Part shown: positions 1 through 6,468 of the stretch, piece after piece
How positions within the stretch are numbered: the first letter of the stretch is position 1
Layout of the letters: every line of letters starts with the position of its first letter
From: an uncultured Muribaculaceae bacterium
GTDB taxonomy: Bacteria; Bacteroidota; Bacteroidia; Bacteroidales; Muribaculaceae
Length of the DNA stretch: 31,876 nucleotides
NCBI GenBank assembly: GCA_910579105.1
Contig: CAJTRT010000028.1
Location: forward strand, 1-31,876
Direction: 5' to 3'
Program-made: the position numbers and the translations under genes
The notes under the pieces: generated by a model
The model's input: the letters and a program-made list of their open reading frames with translations, nothing else
Told to the model about the DNA's origin: nothing
The model's database searches: none

Positions 1-415
1 AATTCTTATACATATGCCCGTTATTGCACACGAACCAGTATTTTTTGAAATCGTTAAGATTGGCAGGAACATCCGAACGCTCAAAGTCACAGAATTCAAT
101 TGCACCGACTTCCTCCGGTGTCAATCCCCATCCATAATAAGGAACAGGATTAGGCACCTCGTCAACGTATCGGTTTCTGTAAATGCGGATGTCGGGAAAC
201 CCAGGAATGGATAACTTTGTAGGGCCATCTTTTTCATCAAGATAGAGCTTGAACGATTTCTTCCCGGTAGGGTTCAGTTTGCCATAGATTGTCTCCACCC
301 CATCCATTGCATTTTTAGGAATCTTGGGGCCATCACTGTCATCGCCATCACATGATACCATTGCGACAGTCACGAACAGCGTCATCAAAAGCCAAAATAT
401 TTTTTCATTTTTCAC
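1..415 (-). CDS. Lipoprotein of unknown function, C-terminus cut by window edge
   Basis: Reading from a GTG at 415 gives an open frame to the window edge. It starts with a basic N-terminus, a hydrophobic core (IFWLLMTLFVTVAMV) and a lipobox ending in SC followed by DGDD, so the product is probably an outer-membrane or surface lipoprotein. The remainder (about 117 residues) is soluble and rich in charged residues; I do not recognise a domain. The start is odd. A typical ATG-AAA-AAA start lies at 408-406 but is out of frame because its A-run (400-405) has six bases; seven would give MKKIFWLLM, fused to this frame. The GTG start gives a usable signal peptide without invoking a frameshift, so I chose it. 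A Bacteroidetes-type promoter lies just upstream (434-468). It is a separate transcription unit from the 502-1311 gene. Function unknown. Confidence 0.6.
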   Translation of the reverse strand, partial: MKNEKIFWLLMTLFVTVAMVSCDGDDSDGPKIPKNAMDGVETIYGKLNPTGKKSFKLYLDEKDGPTKLSIPGFPDIRIYRNRYVDEVPNPVPYYGWGLTPEEVGAIEFCDFERSDVPANLNDFKKYWFVCNNGHMYKN

Positions 416-433
416 ATTGTTATTTATTCGTTA

Positions 434-468
434 CAAAATTAGCATAATAATACTTTTTCAGCAACAAA
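434..468 (-). promoter_or_regulatory. Putative Bacteroidetes sigma-ABfr promoter for the left-edge lipoprotein gene
   Basis: On the minus strand TAATTTTG (441-434) fits the -7 consensus TAnnTTTG. TTG (464-462) lies 20 bp upstream and TTTG (468-465) 23 bp upstream, near the usual -33 spacing. The predicted transcription start is near 427, leaving a leader of only 12-18 nt. Pattern match only. Confidence 0.45.
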
Positions 469-501
469 GGAACCCTGGTTTATTCAATATAAATGACCTT
501 C

Positions 502-1311
502 CTAATACGGGACGAACTTGATCCATTCGCGGAGCGGGGCGGCGGGGGATGGGCGGGGGACGGTGTATGTTTCGCCGCAGCCGTTGAGGAGGATTTCGTC
601 GGGAGTGAAGGAAATCAGGGACCAGTAGATGCCGCCGTCGGGGCTGAAGGTACAGGCCGCGGGGTTGAACTTTGAGTTGTCAATCTCAAGGTCGGCGCGG
701 GCTATGGCGAGGTTGTTCGCCGGCATATGCATGGTGTATTCGCCGGTGTTGGCGTTCTTCATCATGCGGATGTTCTGGAAGAAGAGCGTGCCGTTGTCGT
801 TGTTCCTCGTCGCGGCGGCACGGATATATACCATCGCCGGATTGACCATATAGACGAACATATGCCTGTTGGTGACCACCTCGCAGTAGCCTTCGCCGTA
901 CTTCACGCCCAGCCGCCATTCCTGCAAGCAGTTGCCCACATCGAATTTCGAGGCGCAATGCCTCATCTCGTAAGGCTCGGTCGTCACAATGTCTTCAACC
1001 TTGGCGAGCAAACGGGAGCCGACACGGAGTTTGCCGTCCACGCGCTCCATATCCAACGGAGGAACCGAGTCGGAAAACGACACCTCGCCGTTCGGTGCGA
1101 ACGTCGTCTGATGCCTGTAACCGCAGCCCGGAATTTCCAATGTAGCCTGCATCGCTGAATCGACGCTCTCGTAAAGGATGCAAACCGAATCCGTCACCAC
1201 GGCCTCGGCGGCATCATCGGCCCAAACGCCCTTATAATCGCTGAAATTAACACCAAAACACTCGATTACGCTAAAAGCCAAAAGCAGGAATACGGATATA
1301 TGTTTCTTCAT
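502..1311 (-). CDS. Secreted protein of unknown function (269 aa)
   Basis: The ORF begins MKKHISVFLLLAFSVIECFG, a Sec signal peptide (cleavage probably after residue 20, no lipobox), and the mature protein is about 249 residues. There are no membrane segments after the signal. Several cysteines (residues about 44, 63, 118, 127 and 143) are spread through the mature part, compatible with a periplasmic or surface protein. I do not recognise a family; the many short alternating beta-type segments suggest a beta-rich fold, which is inference. A good -33/-7 promoter pair lies 38-69 bp upstream of the ATG. The gene is monocistronic: the next minus-strand gene has its own promoter, and the upstream neighbour (ypfJ-like) is divergent. 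It lies outside the glycan locus proper, and nothing ties it to that function. Confidence 0.8.
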   Translation of the reverse strand: MKKHISVFLLLAFSVIECFGVNFSDYKGVWADDAAEAVVTDSVCILYESVDSAMQATLEIPGCGYRHQTTFAPNGEVSFSDSVPPLDMERVDGKLRVGSRLLAKVEDIVTTEPYEMRHCASKFDVGNCLQEWRLGVKYGEGYCEVVTNRHMFVYMVNPAMVYIRAAATRNNDNGTLFFQNIRMMKNANTGEYTMHMPANNLAIARADLEIDNSKFNPAACTFSPDGGIYWSLISFTPDEILLNGCGETYTVPRPSPAAPLREWIKFVPY

Positions 1312-1348
1312 TTTATGCTGCGCTTATTATGTTTCTCACACCTTGACG

Positions 1349-1380
1349 CAAAGGTAGTAAATCCCGCATAAAACTCCAAA
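1349..1380 (-). promoter_or_regulatory. Putative promoter for the 502-1311 gene
   Basis: Minus strand TACCTTTG (1356-1349) matches TAnnTTTG, with TTTG (1380-1377) 20 bp upstream, close to the known Bacteroidetes -33/-7 arrangement. The start of transcription would be near 1342, about 31 nt before the ATG at 1311. Confidence 0.6.
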
Positions 1381-1432
1381 AATCTTGTGCGTATCCAACT
1401 ACATAAATTGCTTCAATGCCTTGGGTTCCAAG

Positions 1433-1513
1433 GTAGGGATGCACCCTGGTGCATCCGCAGCACAACTAAAAAATCCAGTGTGTAGCGGAGGATGCACCGG
1501 GGTGCATCCCTAC
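1433..1513. repeat. Pair of palindromic repeats facing each other (REP-like)
   Basis: Two 24-bp units, 1433-1456 and 1490-1513, are near-perfect inverted copies separated by 33 bp. Each contains its own hairpin, GGATGCACC-2 nt-GGTGCATCC, and carries GTAG/CTAC at the outer end. The unit resembles the GTAGGGACGCACG palindromes found elsewhere in this window (2601-2694, 29747-29774, 31750-31833) but with GATGCAC in place of GACGCAC. The rest of the 370-bp gap (1312-1681) holds the promoter of the 502-1311 gene and an AT-rich stretch before 1682; I see no gene in it. Confidence 0.85.
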
Positions 1514-1681
1514 AAGCCATAACGCCATTTCATAGGATGAATAGGCGCATTTTCATTATGGTGTAAAAATAATTACAAGCATAAGTCGTTTTAGTGGTGA
1601 ACGACTGTATATGCCGCCGCTGTATGACGCGTAAACCTAAGGCGGACTATAAAAGTTATAATAATTATAAAGCTATCTGTT

Positions 1682-2548
1682 ATGAGACTTGACGGACGGA
1701 GGAACAGCAACAACGTCAGCGACCGGCGCGGGATTTCAGGGAAAGCCGCGGGTATCGGGGGCGGAATAGTGGGAATCATCGTTGTGGCGGTGGTGACGCT
1801 TATGAGCGGCGGCAGCGTGGGCGACGTGTTGCAGAACGTCGTCGGGCAGCAGGCCCGCGGCAGCTACGCGCAGAACTACCAGCCCGACGCGGAGGACGAG
1901 CGCCTGGCCGACCTTGCATCGAAGGTGCTGGCCGGAACCGAAGACGTGTGGACCGAGGAGTTCCGCCGCCAGGGCTGGGGCGAATACGAGTGCCCCAAGA
2001 TGGTTCTGTTTTCCGGCGCAGTGCAGTCGGGGTGCGGCCACGCCACATCGCAGACCGGTCCGTTCTACTGCTCGGCCGACCAGACGGTCTACCTCGACCT
2101 TGACTTCTTCAAGCAGATGCAGAAGTCGATCGGGGCGAGCGGCGATTTCGCCTACGCCTACGTCATAGCCCACGAGGTCGGGCACCATGTGCAGTACCTG
2201 CTCGGCACCCTCGACCAGGCGCACGAACTGATGAGCCGTGTGTCGGAGCGGGAAGCCAACCGCGTGAGCGTGCGTTTGGAATTGCAAGCCGACTATTACG
2301 CCGGGGTATGGGCCAACCGCGACAACGCTATGTTCAACTCCATTGAGCCGGGCGACGTGGAGAACGCCATCAATGCCGCCTCGAAAATCGGCGACGACTA
2401 CTTGCAGAAAAAAGCCACCGGCCGCGAGGTGCCCGACTCGTTCAACCACGGGCGCTCCTCGCAGCGCATGGCCTGGCTGTCGAAGGGGATCCGCACCGGT
2501 GACCCGTTGCAGGGAGACACCTTCACCCCGGCCTACGAGGCTTTATAG
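1682..2548 (+). CDS. ypfJ: Neutral zinc metallopeptidase, YpfJ family, membrane-anchored
   Basis: The 288-residue product has the family's usual size and order: a short positively charged cytoplasmic N-terminus, one transmembrane helix (about residues 23-42), a linker, then the peptidase domain. The zinc motif HEVGHH is at 164-169 (His164, Glu165 and His168 as ligand/catalyst positions), and the downstream ELQADYYAG segment (200-208) supplies the probable third zinc ligand. Conserved CGHATSQTGPFYC (118-130) and the C-terminal SFNHGRSSQR segment are also typical of this family. Its substrate is unknown in general; it is thought to act outside the cytoplasmic membrane. ATG at 1682 was taken as start because it places the charged segment before the helix; no Shine-Dalgarno is visible. 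The gene is divergent from 502-1311 and convergent with the GH3 gene, and is not part of the glycan locus. Confidence 0.93.
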   Translation: MRLDGRRNSNNVSDRRGISGKAAGIGGGIVGIIVVAVVTLMSGGSVGDVLQNVVGQQARGSYAQNYQPDAEDERLADLASKVLAGTEDVWTEEFRRQGWGEYECPKMVLFSGAVQSGCGHATSQTGPFYCSADQTVYLDLDFFKQMQKSIGASGDFAYAYVIAHEVGHHVQYLLGTLDQAHELMSRVSEREANRVSVRLELQADYYAGVWANRDNAMFNSIEPGDVENAINAASKIGDDYLQKKATGREVPDSFNHGRSSQRMAWLSKGIRTGDPLQGDTFTPAYEAL

Positions 2549-2600
2549 TTTCCGTCGGACGGGTCATACAAGTCGGACAAGGGTGTCGCAGTACTTACAT

Positions 2601-2694
2601 CAAATTGTAGGGACGCACGAGCCGTGCGTCCGTTGACCGCCTGTTAATCAAGCTGGATAACTCGGACGCACGAGCCGTGCGGCCCTACAATTTG
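2601..2694. repeat. Inverted pair of GTAGGGACGCACG palindromic repeats
   Basis: Two 32-bp units, 2601-2632 and 2663-2694, are inverted copies with about two mismatches, separated by 30 bp. Each carries CAAATTGTAGGG at the outer end and an internal hairpin (GGACGCACG-2-3 nt-CGTGCGTCC in the first copy; slightly decayed in the second). The pair sits between the convergent ypfJ-like and GH3 genes. The same palindrome recurs at 29747-29774 and 31750-31833, so this is a dispersed intergenic repeat family. Confidence 0.88.
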
Positions 2695-2698
2695 GCGT

Positions 2699-2730
2699 TT
2701 TGCCACACCTCGGTCATAAGGTGTGGCAAA
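2699..2730. terminator. Bidirectional hairpin between convergent genes
   Basis: TTTGCCACACCT (2699-2710) and AGGTGTGGCAAA (2719-2730) form a perfect 12-bp stem with an 8-nt loop. It lies 6 bp beyond the GH3 stop and about 150 bp beyond the ypfJ-like stop. There is no U-tract after the stem in either direction, so it may act as a transcript-end stabiliser as much as a terminator. Confidence 0.65.
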
Positions 2731-2736
2731 TGCCTG

Positions 2737-5229
2737 CTATTTCAATGTGATGGTGGCCCGCAGCGGGGTTGAGGCAGAAGAGGGGCCGACAAGGATTTCA
2801 TATTTGCCCGGATCGGCCACGAAACGCCCGGCGGCGGGGTCGTAATATGAGAAAGCCTCCTCGTCGAGCAGAATCTCATAGCGTGCCTTTTCTCCGGCCT
2901 TGATCATCTGCTTGTCATAGCCTTTGAGTTCCTTGTACGGGCGGAACACCTTGGGATTGATCGGACGCACATACAACTGCGCTGCCTCCATGCCGTCTGC
3001 CGCGCCAGTGTTCGCGACATCAAAAGTCACACGGTAAAGGATTTCGCCTTTCTCGGTCTTGTCCTTGACGCGGAGGCCGGAGTAGTCAAAAGTCGTATAG
3101 CTCAGTCCGTAGCCGAACGGGAAATTGGGCTTCACTCCCTTTGTGTCGTAGTGGCGATAGCCTACCAGCAGCCCCTCGCCGTAGGCCACGCGCTTGTCGC
3201 CGTCAGGGTCGTAGTAATACGGGTAGGCGGGATTATCCTCCCAGCGCTTCTCGAAAGTCACGGGGAGCTTGCCGCTGGGATTGGTCTTGCCGAACAGAAT
3301 TTCCGCGGCTGCGGTTCCACCCTCCTGTCCGGGATACCACAGATAAAGCAGGGCGGGAGCGGCATCCTGCCACCGGCGCATGTCAACGTTCCCCCCTGCG
3401 TTGACCAGGACGGCGGTGTTGGGATTGGCGGCAAGCACGCGGCTGACGAGCGAATCCTGGTACTCGGGCAGTTCGAAAGGACGGTCGTTGCTCTCCCGTT
3501 CAAGGCTCTCGTTGAAGCCTACGGAGACAATGGCCACATCGGCCTGTCGCGCCAGACCGGCGGCCTCGTCAAACAGCAGTTTCTCCTCGCGCCATCCGAA
3601 AGCGATATCAACAGGATGCACGTTAGCGAAATATTCAAGTTCCACAGGATATTCCTTGCCCGCTTCGAGGGGGAGCACCACCTCCTTGCGGGTGATACCC
3701 TGGTCGCGCCACTCGTCAATCACCCTCTCGCCGTTGACATTGAGGCGAAAGCCGTCGAAACCGCGCACAACGAAACGGTAGTCAGCGCTCTTCCCGGGGC
3801 GCACGACACCGCTCCACCGCATCGAGCAGTGGTCGTAAGGGAGGCCGCGGCGCTCGGTCGCGATGTGGTAGCCGTTGGCGATATTCACGATAGTGTCAAT
3901 CTTGGTCTCGACCGGTTCCCCTTTGAGGCGGGGATTGTTGAAGAACTCCGCTTTAAGGCCGCGTTGGTCTGAACCGGCTTCTGTATAGAACACCGACGAA
4001 GCGACCGTCTCGGGAAGAGTCGGCAGTCCGGGAGAATAAAGTACCTCCACGTCATCGCCAGCCATTGCCCTGATGCCGTCGATAAGCGACACGCTGTGGA
4101 ACGGGAACGTGTATGAGGAACCACCTCCTGAAATGTAGCTGTTGGCGTTCGGTCCGATCACGGCCACCCGCTTGACCGACGGTTTCAAAGGCAACAGCCC
4201 GTTTTCATTTTTCAGCAGCACGATACCCTCCCGCGCGAGCTGCAATGCGGCCGCGGCACCCTGGGGGTTATCCAGCGGTATAGTCGTGTCGAGCTGCTGT
4301 TTCTCGAAGAACCCGTTGGCGAAAATCAGGCGCAGGAGGCGGCGCACCTTGTCGTCGATTGTCCTTTCACTTACCCGGCCATCCTTGATGGCCGGAATCA
4401 GTACCTCGCGGTTCATGCACTTGGCCCGGGGCATCTCGAGATCAAGGCCGCCGTTGGCGGCTTCCACACCATCGTAGGTAGCCGACCAGTCGCTCATCAC
4501 CACCCCTGTGAAGCCCCACTGGTCGCGGAGCACTTTGTTGTTCAGGTAGTCGCTCTGGGTGGCGTGCACGCCGTTCACCAGGTTGTAGCTATCCATCACA
4601 CTTCCGACCCCGGCCTTCTGGATCGCGGCCTTGAACGCCGGGAAATAGATTTCGTGGAGCGTGCGCTCGTCTATGTCAGAGCTTACATTGTTGCGGTCCC
4701 ATTCCTGGTTGTTGGCGGCGTAGTGTTTGAGCGTGGCCACAACCCCATGGTCTTTAAGGCCTGCGACATAGGCGCAGGCGGTCTCGGCATTGAGATACGG
4801 GTCCTCGGTAAAATACTCGAAATTGCGGCCGCACATAGGGGCGCGGAGTATGTTTACACCGGGGCCGAGAAGCACATGCACCCCGCGGGCACGGCTGTCG
4901 CGGCCAAGCTGCCGCCCGAGCTCGCGCACCAGGGAGCGGTTCCAGGTCGAGGCGGTAAGCACCCCGGCGGGATAAGCCGTGCTCTTCCCGTCCTTATGGG
5001 TGCCCACAGGGCCGTCGGTCAGCTTGATCTCAGGGATTCCGAGGCGGTCGACGGCACGAATATAAAAGCCGTTGTATCCGCCGATATAGTCAATCTTTTC
5101 TTCAAGGGTCATACGCCCCAACAGGTCCTCCACACGCGCCTCCACATCGGCGGAAGCGTCCTTGTAGACCTGCGCGGAAACGGCTGTCGAAACCGCCAGC
5201 AGGGAAACCGATAATAATGTCTTGCGCAT
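2737..5229 (-). CDS. GH3 family beta-glycosidase (beta-glucosidase type) with PA14 insert
   Basis: An 830-residue exo-acting retaining beta-glycosidase with a Sec signal peptide (cleavage near residue 19, AVSA-Q), so it is periplasmic. Domain order: GH3 N-terminal barrel (about 25-310), GH3 C-terminal sandwich (from about 335) interrupted by a PA14 domain (about 422-550), then a fibronectin-III-like tail (from about 740). The catalytic nucleophile is Asp247 in VVMSDW; the substrate-binding Lys168-His169 pair (LKHY) is present. Acidic residues in ESLERESNDR (574-583) are the expected region of the acid/base. The PA14 insertion is typical of beta-glucosidases that use short oligosaccharides, so the likely job is releasing terminal beta-linked sugar from imported fragments. 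It is the last gene of the nine-gene operon, 31 bp after the SGNH gene. Exact sugar and linkage specificity cannot be read from sequence. Confidence 0.93.
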   Translation of the reverse strand: MRKTLLSVSLLAVSTAVSAQVYKDASADVEARVEDLLGRMTLEEKIDYIGGYNGFYIRAVDRLGIPEIKLTDGPVGTHKDGKSTAYPAGVLTASTWNRSLVRELGRQLGRDSRARGVHVLLGPGVNILRAPMCGRNFEYFTEDPYLNAETACAYVAGLKDHGVVATLKHYAANNQEWDRNNVSSDIDERTLHEIYFPAFKAAIQKAGVGSVMDSYNLVNGVHATQSDYLNNKVLRDQWGFTGVVMSDWSATYDGVEAANGGLDLEMPRAKCMNREVLIPAIKDGRVSERTIDDKVRRLLRLIFANGFFEKQQLDTTIPLDNPQGAAAALQLAREGIVLLKNENGLLPLKPSVKRVAVIGPNANSYISGGGSSYTFPFHSVSLIDGIRAMAGDDVEVLYSPGLPTLPETVASSVFYTEAGSDQRGLKAEFFNNPRLKGEPVETKIDTIVNIANGYHIATERRGLPYDHCSMRWSGVVRPGKSADYRFVVRGFDGFRLNVNGERVIDEWRDQGITRKEVVLPLEAGKEYPVELEYFANVHPVDIAFGWREEKLLFDEAAGLARQADVAIVSVGFNESLERESNDRPFELPEYQDSLVSRVLAANPNTAVLVNAGGNVDMRRWQDAAPALLYLWYPGQEGGTAAAEILFGKTNPSGKLPVTFEKRWEDNPAYPYYYDPDGDKRVAYGEGLLVGYRHYDTKGVKPNFPFGYGLSYTTFDYSGLRVKDKTEKGEILYRVTFDVANTGAADGMEAAQLYVRPINPKVFRPYKELKGYDKQMIKAGEKARYEILLDEEAFSYYDPAAGRFVADPGKYEILVGPSSASTPLRATITLK

Positions 5230-5260
5230 AATACGTTGTATAGCGAGCGTTAGCGTTGTT

Positions 5261-6448
5261 TTACTTGTTGATTACCTTGCCGAACTCACGGCGCCATATG
5301 TCATAGCCCTCTTCGGCTGGATGCAGCCCGTCTTTGAGGAAAAGCTCCGGGCGGACGTTTCCCTCGGAATCGAGCATGGGGGTGTGTATGTCTATGAACG
5401 CCGTATTCGGCTGACTTTCGGCGAACTCCCTGAGCTGTCGGTTGAACTCCTGGATTTTCGGCAGGCTCTTAACCCTGACCGGGGATGGCTTCACCGACAC
5501 CAGGCAGATTTCGGCATCGGGCTTCATGCAGCGCACCTCGAAAAAGAGCCTCTCCATCGCGTCCATCATCTCGGGAACCTCCCATTTGAAACCGATCTCG
5601 TTATCCCCCTCGTAGATTATGATCCGTTTGGGGTTGAACGGCTCGATCAGCAGGTGGCGGTAGTTGTAGAGGTCGATTGCCTTCGTACCCGACACGCCGC
5701 GGCGTATCACGTTCCTGCCGGGGAAATCCGTCTCGAGGCTCTTCCACATATCAATCGACGAACTGCCGACGACAAGCGTGGCGTCCTTCAACACCGCCTG
5801 CTCCGCGTCGCGCTCCATATAGTCGGAAATCTTCTTCTCCCACTTCAACTGCTGCTTCATCTTCGGCAGCCCCTTGATCGGGCGCTCAGGCTGGCCGATC
5901 TCGCCGCGCACAAGCAGACGTCCGAGCATCAGATACGCTTTCTCCTCGCCATCGGCATCGCTGATTTTCAGCGTCACCCGGTGCTTGCCAGGTTCCACCT
6001 TGACCAAGGCATACCGCACCGCCCGCCCCTCGGCCTTGCGGTTTAGAAAATGAGAGCCGACGAGGTCGGTAGCCTGAAAATATGGCGCGCCATTGTTTTC
6101 AGCCTGTTTGAGGCGTATCATCTGGCCGTCGACGTATATCTCCAATTTCCCCATCTCAGGCCCGGCGATGTCGTAGAGGCCGAACATGTCGCCATCAAAC
6201 GAGAAAGAAAGGGTCGAATTCGGGTGACCGCTGGTCATAACGTAGTCAAACTTGTCGGCGAACTGCTTCATACGCGAGTCGCGGGCAGCCTCGACGTTCT
6301 TCCAAAGGCCGTGCTTATGGCACACCTCCTCTGGGGCATACATCTTAACACCCTCCCATCCGGGCTGGTCGAAAGTCCGGGCCGTCTGCCCCATCGATAC
6401 CAAAGCCGCCAGGACGAGCCATACGCCTGCTATCAAAAATCGTTTCAT
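5261..6448 (-). CDS. Two-domain SGNH/GDSL-family esterase, secreted
   Basis: A 395-residue protein with a Sec signal peptide (about residues 1-20). The N-terminal half (about 65-185) is a beta-rich domain like those preceding the catalytic domain in some carbohydrate esterases. The C-terminal half (about 220-395) has the SGNH blocks: GSSSID (228-233, nucleophile probably Ser230), the block II Gly in RRGVSGT (250-255), GDNE (281-284, block III Asn283), and DGLHP (373-377, with Asp373 and His376 completing the triad). The expected role is removing acetyl or other acyl esters from a glycan so that glycosidases can proceed, acting in the periplasm. It lies 20 bp downstream of the 966-residue enzyme gene and 31 bp before the GH3 gene, in the same operon. 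The acyl group and sugar are not predictable; it could act on another ester. Confidence 0.88.
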   Translation of the reverse strand: MKRFLIAGVWLVLAALVSMGQTARTFDQPGWEGVKMYAPEEVCHKHGLWKNVEAARDSRMKQFADKFDYVMTSGHPNSTLSFSFDGDMFGLYDIAGPEMGKLEIYVDGQMIRLKQAENNGAPYFQATDLVGSHFLNRKAEGRAVRYALVKVEPGKHRVTLKISDADGEEKAYLMLGRLLVRGEIGQPERPIKGLPKMKQQLKWEKKISDYMERDAEQAVLKDATLVVGSSSIDMWKSLETDFPGRNVIRRGVSGTKAIDLYNYRHLLIEPFNPKRIIIYEGDNEIGFKWEVPEMMDAMERLFFEVRCMKPDAEICLVSVKPSPVRVKSLPKIQEFNRQLREFAESQPNTAFIDIHTPMLDSEGNVRPELFLKDGLHPAEEGYDIWRREFGKVINK

Positions 6449-6468
6449 TGTCGTTTATATTCAGTCTG

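Noticed and set aside
1736..2449. Minus-strand open frame opposite the zinc metallopeptidase gene
   Set aside because: The plus-strand gene has a clear HEVGHH motif and transmembrane anchor; the opposite frame has no recognisable content and no promoter.
1433..2694. CRISPR array suggested by the repeated short palindromes
   Set aside because: Only inverted pairs, no series of direct repeats with regular unique spacers, and no cas genes.
2601..2694. Terminal inverted repeats of an insertion sequence
   Set aside because: No transposase gene lies between any of the repeat copies, and each unit is itself a hairpin, as in REP-type elements.
2549..2736. Small gene in the gap between the metallopeptidase and GH3 genes
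   Set aside because: The gap is taken up by the inverted repeat pair and a hairpin; the short frames there have no start or coding character.
3385..3400. CAACGTTCCCCC inside the GH3 gene as another LacI-type operator
   Set aside because: Only one half matches; it is not palindromic, has no partner at 21-22 bp and lies in coding sequence.
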